The position numbers and the translations under genes are program-made. From positions 513,185-577,184 of the forward strand of contig NZ_MAQX01000011.1 of assembly GCF_001682865.1 (NCBI RefSeq): a stretch of DNA of 64,000 bases, read 5' to 3'. The notes beneath the pieces are model-generated. The model was not told where the DNA came from and ran no database searches. It saw nothing but the letters and a program-made list of their open reading frames with translations. Shown here piece after piece: positions 57,118-64,000 of the stretch; the stretch's first letter is position 1; every line of letters starts with the position of its first letter. This stretch comes from Bacillus sp. FJAT-26390. Lineage in GTDB: Bacteria > Bacillota > Bacilli > Paenibacillales > Paenibacillaceae.

Positions 57118-58248
57118 TCATACGCTCGAGGCTCTGCGTTTTTTACGAACAGAATACTCTTTCTTACGCCTTAGCCTTAGCCTTCGTCTTCTTGCTTGCA
57201 TGACCGGCTTGCTCTTTGGAAGCAAAGCTGGTAGCGAAGGAGCTTCGACGCTTCTTTGCTCTCCCGTAAAAAAAGCATTCGATAGCAAAAACGGGTTGTC
57301 TATTTCAGGATTTACGTAATAATGGCGGCGGAACATCTCTTTCGTTTGATCTTCAATCGGTTCTCCGCCAGCGAAGCGGCTGTAGCTCCAAGGTGCGATA
57401 CTTACTGCGAGCTGAGCCATTCCCTTCCGTTCTTCGCTATAATCCTGAAATAGACTGCCGAACAGCTCCCCTCTTTCCGAATCGATCCAAGAGGTTGCGT
57501 GCAAAAAATCATCCGTTACATGAATGGAGCGCAGCGGCTGTCCGTCAATGGTATACGCATCGGGAGAAACCTGATGTATATTCCATCTTTCCATTATATT
57601 TTCGGCTGTGACCAGGTATCCATTGTGGCGAAGCGCATAGACGTCATCGAAGAGCGTATGCGTTAAATCAAGCCATGCATGATCGGCAAAACGTTTGCTG
57701 CCATGGTCGTAGTAGCTATTGTTCTCGCTCAGCTTGCTCCACCACGACAAAAAGCGTTCAGCGTCGGGATGCCGTTTCAAAGCCAAAAAACCGGGATGGT
57801 AAATGCCTCTATGGCGGATGCCGGAAAGCCAATCCATATCCAGCGTCTCCGGATGGACGACGTTGCCGATCAGGATGATGGGATGATTGGCCGCAGCGGC
57901 GGCAAGCTCCTCTAGCGGCGATACAACCTTCGTTTCCGCATCCATGTAGAGCATCAAATGCTCATCCGTATATTTGTTATATATGTGCTTCATCATTGGC
58001 GCCCTGCAAGCCCGCGTCGCTTCCTCAGCCGTATATTGAAAAAAGAATTTTTGCATATCGGGATACGTGCCCAAATCTTTTATTAGTACAACCTCATCGA
58101 AATAAGGGTAAATAAGCGCCTCGCTCGGCATTGAATCCTCGATAATGCCAACTACTACTTTACATTCGCGCATATGCTTCTTGACCGATTTAGCCAAAAT
58201 CATCGCGCTGGGCAGCCGGCTGGCACTTGATACCGTTCCAATGATCAT
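57118..58248 (-). CDS. GT8-like glycosyltransferase with basic C-terminal tail
   Basis: 376 residues: IIGTVSSASRLPSAMILAKSVKKHM, MLYMDAETKVVSPLEEL (DAE/DxD-like metal site), GIYHPGFLALKRHPDAERFLSWW, typical of nucleotide-diphospho-sugar transferases of the GT8-like/YhfX group. The last ~30 residues are Arg/Lys-rich (QARRRRLRLRRKKEYSVRKK). A sigma-K-like promoter identical to that of gerE lies upstream. Probably acts on the forming spore surface. Confidence 0.78.
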   Translation of the reverse strand: MIIGTVSSASRLPSAMILAKSVKKHMRECKVVVGIIEDSMPSEALIYPYFDEVVLIKDLGTYPDMQKFFFQYTAEEATRACRAPMMKHIYNKYTDEHLMLYMDAETKVVSPLEELAAAAANHPIILIGNVVHPETLDMDWLSGIRHRGIYHPGFLALKRHPDAERFLSWWSKLSENNSYYDHGSKRFADHAWLDLTHTLFDDVYALRHNGYLVTAENIMERWNIHQVSPDAYTIDGQPLRSIHVTDDFLHATSWIDSERGELFGSLFQDYSEERKGMAQLAVSIAPWSYSRFAGGEPIEDQTKEMFRRHYYVNPEIDNPFLLSNAFFTGEQRSVEAPSLPALLPKSKPVMQARRRRLRLRRKKEYSVRKKRRASSV

Positions 58249-58320
58249 GCTGCTCCCCTCCGTTTATACACAAGCCGCCGATTTGCATTCACGGTAGTTC
58301 AACCAACTCCTCTCCTTCCC

Positions 58321-58348
58321 TATACTATGATTGTCTAGATTCATAAGT
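58321..58348 (-). promoter_or_regulatory. sigma-K-like promoter of the GT8-like gene
   Basis: Minus strand AC (58347-58348), 17-nt spacer, CATAGTATA (58321-58329): the same -10 sequence and spacing as the gerE promoter. Confidence 0.7.
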
Positions 58349-58410
58349 AACCTGATTGGCTGTCTAAATTTATATATAAAAATATATGGATAACGATATC
58401 GTTCCCAACT

Positions 58411-58444
58411 AAAAAAAGCTCAAGGACAGTTTGTCCTCAAGCTT
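58411..58444 (-). terminator. terminator of the YhcN-like gene
   Basis: Minus-strand AAGCTTGAGGACA / TGTCCTTGAGCTT 13-bp stem, 3-nt loop, then TTTTT. Confidence 0.9.
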
Positions 58445-58470
58445 AATGATTTCATTTTATTATAAAATAA

Positions 58471-59196
58471 CTAATCATAAATCATCCGTCTGTCCTTGAT
58501 GCTTCTGGTTTCCATATTTTTATCGCTTGGCTGGGCTGGAAATACCCGCTCGGCCATTGCATTAAACTCCGCTATAAACCCTTGGATAGGATGTCCCAGC
58601 TTCACGTCATTCATGTACGCGTTCATTCGGCCGACAAAATCCGGATTCGCGGAAACATACACATGCTCCACGCCAGGCTTTAAGCGTCGTACCTCTTTGG
58701 CAATTTCATCTTTCATTTGGTTTGTGAGCAAATGTTGTCCCGTTGACAAGCTGCTCATTCGTCTGCTCATCCTTGTTCCCTCTTTGCCCATGTAACCGCT
58801 GTTCGTTCTGCTCATCATTTTGGATTCAGCCTTCGGCTCCGCCTCATCCAACGAGACAGCGACATAGGCGTTATGATCCGTCAACATCACGTAGGAGGAT
58901 TTTACGGCACCCATATCCGTAATCGCCTTAGCGATCGTCTCGCTCATTTCCATGCGATAATTTTTATGCGAGCCAATGACGTTATTGCTATTAAGCCTGC
59001 GTCCGTTCACGCGGTTCATTTCGTTCATCTGATCGTTGGCAAATCGTTTATCCTTTAATAAATTGCCATTTGCATCATATCTTATGCTGTTCGAGCGGAT
59101 GTCCTTATTCCCAAGCTCACCGTGATTTTCCATGCAGCCTGCCAGCAATGTGCTTAGCAACACACCTGCAGACAAAGCAGCGATTTGTTTGCGCAT
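58471..59196 (-). CDS. YhcN/YlaJ family sporulation lipoprotein
   Basis: 241 residues; signal peptide with lipobox LLAGC (Cys about 21). The core ETIAKAITDMGAVKSSYVMLTDHNAYVAVSL and LTNQMKDEIAKEVRRLKPGVEHVYVSANPDFVGRMNAYM is the YhcN/YlaJ domain. In Bacillus this family includes forespore inner-membrane lipoproteins affecting outgrowth. A Met/Arg/Ser-rich stretch (about 130-150) is an insertion relative to short members. Confidence 0.88.
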   Translation of the reverse strand: MRKQIAALSAGVLLSTLLAGCMENHGELGNKDIRSNSIRYDANGNLLKDKRFANDQMNEMNRVNGRRLNSNNVIGSHKNYRMEMSETIAKAITDMGAVKSSYVMLTDHNAYVAVSLDEAEPKAESKMMSRTNSGYMGKEGTRMSRRMSSLSTGQHLLTNQMKDEIAKEVRRLKPGVEHVYVSANPDFVGRMNAYMNDVKLGHPIQGFIAEFNAMAERVFPAQPSDKNMETRSIKDRRMIYD

Positions 59197-59277
59197 TTAG
59201 CCATCCTCCAACTTATTTTAATTAGGCCCCGGACCTTCCTTTATCGTTTGCCTTTTCCGAATCGGCTATTCATCTCA

Positions 59278-59335
59278 TTGACAAAGACGATTGGATAAAG
59301 TAAATTAGTATCAACTACTAGTACTTGGTACTAAT
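59278..59335 (+). promoter_or_regulatory. fabH promoter with FapR-type operator
   Basis: TTGACA at 59278-59283, 17 bp, TAAATT at 59301-59306. Overlapping and downstream are TTAGTATC-aac-TACTAGT and CTAGTACTTGGTACTAAT (59318-59335), close to the FapR operator TTAGTACCnnGTACTAA. FapR represses fatty-acid genes and is released by malonyl-CoA. Confidence 0.7.
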
Positions 59336-59355
59336 TATGAGAGGAAGTGCTCCGT

Positions 59356-60363
59356 ATGAATGAAACAAAATATGCTGCCATTCACTCGAATGCTGTCATT
59401 ACCGCAATCGGCTCGTACGTTCCTGAACGAATATTAACCAACGCTGATTTGGAGAAGCTAGTGGAGACTAACGATGAATGGATCGTGCAGCGGACCGGCA
59501 TCAAGGAGCGGCATATCGCATCAGATGGCCAATTCACGAGCGATCTATGCTTTGCTGCTATCCATAACATGATTGAACGCTACAACGTTACCGTCGCTGA
59601 TGTTGATTACATTATCGTCGCTACCTCTACGCCGGACGCCGTATTCCCGAGCGTAGCCTCGCAGGTACAGTCTCATTTTGGCATCGTGAGCGCCGGAGCG
59701 GCAGACATCCAAGCTGCATGCGCGGGCTTCGCTGCTGCCATACAGCTGGCGAACGGCCTGCTTCTGTCTGGGGCTCATCGCAAGATTTTGGTTATAGGAG
59801 CAGAAACGCTGTCCAAAATTACCGATTATACGGATCGCTCGACTTGCATATTGTTCGGCGACGGTGCCGGCGCTTTTCTCATCGAAGCATCCGAAGACGG
59901 ACATGGCGATATCGCCGCCGTATACAGCAAGACCGACGGCTCCCGCGGCCATCTCCTTTATCGCAGCAGCTTAGCATCTGCAATCGGTGAGCATGACATT
60001 CAGACAAGCGGGTTTATTGTGCAAAATGGCCGCGAAGTCTACCGCTGGGCGGTCAGCCACGTCGCGGAAGGCGTACAGCAGCTATTGGATCGCAGCGGTT
60101 ATTCCGCAGCCGACATCGATTGGTTTATCCCCCATAGCGCAAACATGCGCATCATTGAATCGCTTTGCGAGCGAACCGGCTTCTCGCTTAGCCAAACGTT
60201 ATCCAGCATTAAAGCGTTTGGCAACACGTCAGCAGCCTCCATACCGCTTGCAATCGACGAAGCCGTCAAATCAGGTACGGTGAAGCCAGGCCAGCTCATG
60301 CTCCTGTACGGCTTTGGTGGCGGCCTTACGCAAGCTGGCGTCATTCTCAAATGGACTTTATAA
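59356..60363 (+). CDS. fabH: 3-oxoacyl-ACP synthase III, FabH-type
   Basis: ATG 59356 after GAGGAAGTG. ~335 residues: ITAIGSYVPERILTNADLEKLVETNDEWIVQRTGIKERHIA, IQAACAGFAAAIQLANG (active Cys about 122), FIPHSANMRIIESL (His) and AFGNTSAASIPLAIDEA (Asn): complete Cys-His-Asn triad. It condenses an acyl-CoA with malonyl-ACP to start fatty-acid chains. Monocistronic; it resembles the accessory FabHB/YhfB copy rather than the fab-operon one, an inference from context. Confidence 0.92.
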   Translation: MNETKYAAIHSNAVITAIGSYVPERILTNADLEKLVETNDEWIVQRTGIKERHIASDGQFTSDLCFAAIHNMIERYNVTVADVDYIIVATSTPDAVFPSVASQVQSHFGIVSAGAADIQAACAGFAAAIQLANGLLLSGAHRKILVIGAETLSKITDYTDRSTCILFGDGAGAFLIEASEDGHGDIAAVYSKTDGSRGHLLYRSSLASAIGEHDIQTSGFIVQNGREVYRWAVSHVAEGVQQLLDRSGYSAADIDWFIPHSANMRIIESLCERTGFSLSQTLSSIKAFGNTSAASIPLAIDEAVKSGTVKPGQLMLLYGFGGGLTQAGVILKWTL

Positions 60364-60379
60364 GAAGCAGCATTAAACA

Positions 60380-60432
60380 AGCCCTATACCGAGCCGTTTC
60401 TGCATCACAGAGAAACGACTTGGTATAGGGCT
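60380..60432. terminator. terminator between fabH and the convergent cluster
   Basis: AGCCCTATACC / GGTATAGGGCT outer stem with inner CGTTTCT / AGAAACG helix; lies between the two convergent stops. Confidence 0.75.
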
Positions 60433-60442
60433 ATTCTGTTCG

Positions 60443-60694
60443 TTATGGCCGCAATTTGTAAGCGGCTAGGTGTCCGTCTTCAAATCCTTTAGCGAAACCG
60501 GCATTATACCCGTTATTGAACGTTTGCCCAAGTTCCGCCTGCTCGTTCTCCTTTTGTGTAAACCGCTTTCGAAGCAGCGGTTTTCGGCGCTGCAGCGACT
60601 TTTTGACAATCGAATTTCTACGGAGCGTTCGCTTACGCGTCCCCTTTGCGCTGCTCTTCAAGCCCAGCGAGGCTTTCCTCTTATTGTTCAGCAA
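60443..60694 (-). CDS. basic protein with GY/GF repeat, related to GT N-terminus
   Basis: TTG 60692-60694 after GGGGGACAATTCCA. 83 residues: Lys/Arg-rich (LNNKRKASLGLKSS..., RTLRRN, SLQRRKPLLRKRF) ending NNGYNAGFAKGFEDGHLAAYK. The G-Y-x2-G-F/L-x3-G motif resembles the segment GLSKGYEQGLKAGLDNYEAY in the N-terminal tail of the GT2 at 61717-63099, so it may be a stand-alone version of that tail. Function unknown. Confidence 0.55.
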   Translation of the reverse strand: MLNNKRKASLGLKSSAKGTRKRTLRRNSIVKKSLQRRKPLLRKRFTQKENEQAELGQTFNNGYNAGFAKGFEDGHLAAYKLRP

Positions 60695-60996
60695 TGGAAT
60701 TGTCCCCCTGACCGTTGATCGCCATAGATTGTTAGCTGAGGCTGAAGCCAGGGCTTCACGGGTTTTCCTCTCCGTTTCACCCTTCTGCGCCAAGCAAGGC
60801 CCGTTGCCGCCTCTGCAATCGTTTCCTGCAGGTCGGTAAGCGAACGCACATTGTCGCGCAGAAGCTTTGCCGTATCCGGAGATTGATCAGCAACATCCGC
60901 GACACTCTCCAAAATACGGGCAAGCGCATGCTGGCTTCTGGCAAGCGAAGCTAAAAAGTCTGCTCTTGCCTCACGTTCCGTCGTTATTCCGCTCAT
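60688..60996 (-). CDS. coiled-coil protein, DLQETIA family, member 1
   Basis: 102 residues (ADFLASLARSQHALARILESVADVADQSPDTAKLLRDNVRSLTDLQETIAEAATG...), helical, then a basic C-terminus. TDLQETIA recurs in the protein at 61362-61652. Overlaps both neighbours by a few bases, so it is in one operon with them. Confidence 0.65.
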   Translation of the reverse strand: MSGITTEREARADFLASLARSQHALARILESVADVADQSPDTAKLLRDNVRSLTDLQETIAEAATGLAWRRRVKRRGKPVKPWLQPQLTIYGDQRSGGQFHC

Positions 60997-61343
60997 TCGT
61001 TTTTATCACCAAAGGAAATGCCTTTGCCAAGCAGCGTTTCCCCTAACCCTTCCGTTTCTTCTTCATCCTGGCGCAGCACAGCTTTCATAATGGAAACGAT
61101 GCCTTGGTTCAGCTTCGTAATGCCATCGATCATCTCAATGACCTGATCATGCATTTGCAACGACTGGTCCAGCTGGGACTGCTGCGAATTAAAGCTTTGG
61201 CCGTGCAAATGATTGCAGATCCAGTAACTCCTCTTCTCGGCTTCAGCAGCTTTGGCTTCTAACATGATCGCTATATTTTTTTGCATGTTAGCTGTTGAGC
61301 CAAGCATTCGCATATACGCGTGTTCGCGACTCATACCAAGCAA
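60993..61343 (-). CDS. helical protein of the same cluster, 116 aa
   Basis: A start at 61343 gives REHAYMRMLGSTANMQKNIAIMLEAKAAEAEKRSYWICNHLHG... followed by an amphipathic helical middle (SLQMHDQVIEMIDGITKLNQGIVSIMKAVL). No membrane segment or known domain. Overlaps the next gene by ATGA. Related in style to its neighbours but without the DLQETIA motif. Confidence 0.6.
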   Translation of the reverse strand: MLGMSREHAYMRMLGSTANMQKNIAIMLEAKAAEAEKRSYWICNHLHGQSFNSQQSQLDQSLQMHDQVIEMIDGITKLNQGIVSIMKAVLRQDEEETEGLGETLLGKGISFGDKNE

Positions 61344-61361
61344 TGCCTCCTTATACCCTCA

Positions 61362-61652
61362 TCATTCTTCCCCGTCCGCTTCCTTCAACTCACGAATAAC
61401 GAACGTAAGCTGCGCAGCAATCGTTTCCTGTAAATCCGCGATACTATTTAAATAAGCGATGATATTTTGCCCCATCGCCTGCGTATTTTCCAGCAGACCT
61501 GAATCGCCGCCGAAGCTGGGGTGCTCATCAGGAATCGATTGTACAATTTCCGAAAGCCGAACGGTCACATGACGCTCTTCCTCAAGTACCTTTGCTAGAT
61601 GCTCATTGGATAAAGACATATGCCGCATCATTTCTGTAATCTTTTTTTGCAT
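61362..61652 (-). CDS. coiled-coil protein, DLQETIA family, member 2
   Basis: 96 residues: MQKKITEMMRHMSLSNEHLAKVLEEERHVTVRLSEIVQS, LLENTQAMGQNIIAYLNSIADLQETIAAQLTFVI. The second half (LxxxTQxxxxNIxxYLNSIADLQETIA) matches member 1, which has SLTDLQETIAEA. RBS GGAGGGAGAG. Such small helical proteins beside basic-tailed glycosyltransferases may form a scaffold; inferred. Confidence 0.65.
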   Translation of the reverse strand: MQKKITEMMRHMSLSNEHLAKVLEEERHVTVRLSEIVQSIPDEHPSFGGDSGLLENTQAMGQNIIAYLNSIADLQETIAAQLTFVIRELKEADGEE

Positions 61653-61716
61653 GGAACTCTCCCTCCTTGCTTCTATAGCATATGCGTCCCCAGCAGGCGA
61701 GGTACTCGATTATATA

Positions 61717-63099
61717 CTACAAAGCTTGGAGCAGCTTTACAGGCGCAATGATTGGCAGGCCATCCGGTATGACGCTTAACTCCTCATCAGTAAGCTTCAT
61801 TTGTCGATGAGCGTCCAATCCCCAACACTCGGCAGCAAGCCTGCTAATAATCGCACGTTTTCTGCCGTTTTCAAGATAATAGCTGCTTCCGTTGCTGTCC
61901 TCGCACAACATGCCGTCACGCAGCGCCTCATCCTCGCCCAAAAAACCTTTGAAAGCAGTCAGTGCCTCCGCAGGAACCGGCTCGCCCATTGCCCAGCGCC
62001 AAAGATCGAGCTGTGACAAGCAAATGACAGATTCTCCCCATTGCCCGTTAATCGGCCTTCTTACGCAATCCTCAATCCAATAGATCGTCTCGCCGAGACC
62101 TTTCACAGCCAAATGCTGCGGGTAAAAAGCCGACTCTCCCAGCTTCGCTCCGCTCTCCGCCGACATCCCCTTAAACCACTCATCCCGGCCATATGCAGAC
62201 GCTTCCATATCAAATATTACGCTGTCGATTCCCCTCCACTTATTGGAAAAATAGAGGCTTGAATCCGGGTGCCCAGCTTGGCTCATTTGCCGCTCAACCC
62301 TCTCTTCCGCCTGCTCTGCAAAATAAACAAGAGCATCTCTCGCATAAACGAGTGAAGATCCTTGTAATTTCACCCGCAGGCCATAATCATCTGCATAATA
62401 AGGCGTTTCCTGACAGCCCTCATCCAAATATCCAACCCTCTCCAGCAGCTCGCGCCGAAACAGCAAACAGCAGCCCGACAGGCGATCTGTTTGATGCCAT
62501 TTGGAGGAATCGCTTTTGTTGTTGACTCTTGCATATTCATGCTTATCTTCCAAATCATCAAAGTGAATCTCCATCCGCTGCTTTCCGCTTAGTCCATTTG
62601 ATACAGGCCCTACCAATCCGATGCTATCATCGCTGTTCAAACATAAAAGTAAATTTTCGAGCCAGTTTTCGGTAGGCTGAATACGATTGTTCAGGAGCAA
62701 TATGCTCGTTCCCTTAGCCATCATGAAACCTATATTCGCTGCGCCAGTGAAACCGATTGATTCAGGCAGAATCCGATATCGCACTTGGCCATCCAATTGA
62801 TTTAAATAATGCTCGATCCCATCCGTGGAGCTATTATCAATAACGATGATCTCATAGGCGAGATCGGTATGGTCCATGATGCCTTCAATACATGCTTTCA
62901 CCGACTCTACCTCGTTATCGCTCGGAATGATAATGCTAGTGCCTTCGAAATAAGCCTCATAGTTATCTAGGCCGGCCTTTAAACCTTGCTCATAACCTTT
63001 GCTGAGGCCAAGCCTATACCTCTCCAACCTTTTTTCCGCATTATTGCGCAAGCCAGCACTGCTTTTGAGACGTCGGACCGGCCTTTTTTTGCGTCTCAT
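61717..63099 (-). CDS. GT2 glycosyltransferase with basic N-terminal tail
   Basis: ATG 63097-63099 nine bases after GGAGAG. ~460 residues: basic tail (MRRKKRPVRRLKSS..., GLSKGYEQGLKAGLDNYEAYFEG to ~55), GT-A domain SIIIPSDNEVESVKACIEGIMDH, IDNSSTDGIEHYL, ESIGFTGAANIGFMMAKGTSILLLNNRIQP (LNNR in place of LNND), RLSGCCLLFRRELLERVGYLDE, and a C-terminal module of ~170 residues of unknown type. Adjacent to a repeat-rich surface protein that could be its acceptor. Confidence 0.78.
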   Translation of the reverse strand: MRRKKRPVRRLKSSAGLRNNAEKRLERYRLGLSKGYEQGLKAGLDNYEAYFEGTSIIIPSDNEVESVKACIEGIMDHTDLAYEIIVIDNSSTDGIEHYLNQLDGQVRYRILPESIGFTGAANIGFMMAKGTSILLLNNRIQPTENWLENLLLCLNSDDSIGLVGPVSNGLSGKQRMEIHFDDLEDKHEYARVNNKSDSSKWHQTDRLSGCCLLFRRELLERVGYLDEGCQETPYYADDYGLRVKLQGSSLVYARDALVYFAEQAEERVERQMSQAGHPDSSLYFSNKWRGIDSVIFDMEASAYGRDEWFKGMSAESGAKLGESAFYPQHLAVKGLGETIYWIEDCVRRPINGQWGESVICLSQLDLWRWAMGEPVPAEALTAFKGFLGEDEALRDGMLCEDSNGSSYYLENGRKRAIISRLAAECWGLDAHRQMKLTDEELSVIPDGLPIIAPVKLLQAL

Positions 63100-63226
63100 C
63101 GATAATCTCTCCAATCCATCATATGATCGTTCGGTTCAACATCATATCGTATGTAGGAATGCTATTTCTGTAACGGCGAGTATACAGCTTATACAGAAAA
63201 CAATTTAATAGATTCCATTTTTTCGG

Positions 63227-63278
63227 AAAATAAAACAGCTGTCCTACAGGCCTTTTCAGACCTTGCCGGACAGCTGTT
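63227..63278 (-). terminator. terminator of the repeat protein gene
   Basis: Minus-strand AACAGCTGTCC / GGACAGCTGTT with a longer loop, followed by TTATTTT, 13 bp after the stop at 63291. Confidence 0.8.
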
Positions 63279-63290
63279 CTGTTGTGAATA

Positions 63291-64000
63291 TTAGGCTTTG
63301 CCAATCGCAATCCAATTAATATTTCCTCTAGGCTCATGGCTGATCCGAGTACGAATAATGATGATCGCTGCTTTATCCGTTGCTTTCGAGTGAACGATCG
63401 CATAACAAGCCGGGTTGTCAGTCGTCACCGTAATGACGTATCGATTGTCCGCGAAAGGCTCATCAAACGGGACAATCAATTCGACTTGCTCCGCTTGCGG
63501 GGCAAAGCTATACGGCGTCAGACCGAATTGCTGCTTAACAACACCTTTGCCGGGTGACGTGATAACCGGCGCAAACCGCAGCGCTGAGAGCTCGATAGAC
63601 TGCTCCTGGATATGTCTGCTTTCTATTGCTCCATCCGCCACATGCTCCGGTTGAATCGTTGCTAAGCCCAGCGAATATTCCGGCAGCAGACCGGCAGCAA
63701 GCTTATCCGCGGTAATGCTTCCCGGAGCGATTTGCTCCGTTCCTACGCTCAAGGCAGCCAGCTTCGATGAAGTTACGCTGCCTGCTAGCAGTTGATCCTC
63801 TCCCACGCTGCCGAGCGCCAGCTTCGACGAGCTTACGCTGCCTGCTAGCAGCTGATCCTCTCCTACGCTGCCGAGCGCCAGCTTCGACGAGGTTACGCTG
63901 CCCGCTGTCAGCTGCTCCGTTCCTACGCTCCCAAGCGCCAGCTTCGACGAGGTTACGCTGCCTGCTATCAGCTGATCCTCTCCTACGCTGCCGAGCGCCA
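63291..64000 (-). CDS. repeat-rich surface protein (5' end outside window)
   Basis: The frame is open from the right edge. Visible: five or more copies of a 20-residue unit ALGSVGEDQLLAGSVTSSKL, then ITADKLAAGLLPEYSLGLATIQPEHVADGAIE, and a ~95-residue C-terminal domain (FAPVITSPGKGVVKQQFGLTPY ... CYAIVHSKATDKAAIIII ... INWIAIGKA). Ser/Thr-rich repeats are good glycosylation targets and the basic-tailed GT2 is the next gene. Resembles phage-fibre-like or spore-surface stalk proteins. No cell-wall sorting motif at the C-terminus. Confidence 0.75.
   Translation of the reverse strand, partial: ALGSVGEDQLIAGSVTSSKLALGSVGTEQLTAGSVTSSKLALGSVGEDQLLAGSVSSSKLALGSVGEDQLLAGSVTSSKLAALSVGTEQIAPGSITADKLAAGLLPEYSLGLATIQPEHVADGAIESRHIQEQSIELSALRFAPVITSPGKGVVKQQFGLTPYSFAPQAEQVELIVPFDEPFADNRYVITVTTDNPACYAIVHSKATDKAAIIIIRTRISHEPRGNINWIAIGKA
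63721..64000 (-). repeat. 60-bp tandem repeats, continuing past the window
   Basis: At least four full or nearly full 60-bp units (63721-63780, 63781-63840, 63841-63900, 63901-63960) and a partial one to 64000, each coding for 20 residues, with high identity between 63781 and 64000. A more diverged unit precedes at 63661-63720. Confidence 0.88.

Noticed and set aside
63119..63403. 94-codon minus-strand frame
   Set aside because: Overlaps the 3' end of the repeat protein in another frame, crosses its terminator and lacks a ribosome site.
1..64000. CRISPR array, tRNA, rRNA or IS element
   Set aside because: No spaced direct repeats of CRISPR type, no tRNA-like TpsiC/anticodon arms and no transposase frames were seen. 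The 60-bp repeats at the right end are coding and contiguous.

Overview
The window looks like the chromosome of a spore-forming Gram-positive bacterium, most likely Paenibacillus or a close relative. The reasons are a truncated but clearly recognisable gerE, a YhcN/YlaJ-type spore lipoprotein, a class D sortase, a FapR-type operator in front of a fabH gene, strong AGGAGG ribosome sites with many TTG/GTG starts, and glycosyltransferases with Lys/Arg-rich tails. No rRNA, tRNA, IS element or CRISPR array was found.

Positions 1 to about 35,400 are the right-hand part of a prophage of the tailed siphovirus, HK97-like type. It is read almost entirely on the minus strand, so transcription runs from high to low coordinates. 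From the right junction inwards the order is: a small gene of unknown function; a ~0.65 kb gene-free stretch that may encode a structured RNA; small zinc-type proteins and an HNH endonuclease; small terminase; three virion or fibre-like genes; large terminase, portal, protease and capsid; head-tail joining genes; tail tube; tail chaperones with a -1 frameshift; an 874-residue tape measure; tail tip and fibre genes; holin and amidase; a lipoprotein; an FtsK / replication-relaxation module with its own HTH regulator; the repressor region (about 9.9-11.2 kb); and the early genes (recombination, replication, resolvase, sigma factor). The left end, including any integrase, lies outside the window. 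A probable replication origin sits inside the replication initiator gene: two 13-mers followed by four iterons.

The most striking observation is at the right prophage boundary. The host sequence there (35,392-35,547, minus) is the first 51 codons of gerE, the late mother-cell regulator of spore-coat genes. It carries a well-formed sigma-K-like promoter and stops abruptly within the HTH at the prophage junction. The prophage is therefore an intervening element in gerE, analogous to skin in sigK and SP-beta in spsM. The first prophage gene downstream of the gerE promoter encodes a 64-residue protein, which is a candidate directionality factor by position only.

Positions 35.6-64 kb are host DNA dominated by glycan assembly. 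An operon encodes a double GT-C membrane glycosyltransferase, a polyprenyl-phosphate GT2, a GtrA flippase-like protein and a class D sortase. CapE, CapF and CapG form the UDP-N-acetyl-L-fucosamine pathway. Two nucleotide-sugar dehydrogenases and a sugar-1-phosphate nucleotidyltransferase supply uronic-acid-type donors. At least ten glycosyltransferases are present, including a tandemly duplicated GT4-GT2 pair. Several transcription units carry sigma-K-like promoters (AC-N17-CATAnnnTA type), suggesting that this is a spore-surface glycosylation locus expressed in the mother cell, in the same developmental programme as gerE.

The right end holds a FapR-regulated fabH-like gene, then a minus-strand cluster of small coiled-coil proteins with a shared DLQETIA motif, a basic-tailed glycosyltransferase and a surface protein built of 20-residue (60-bp) repeats that runs off the window.
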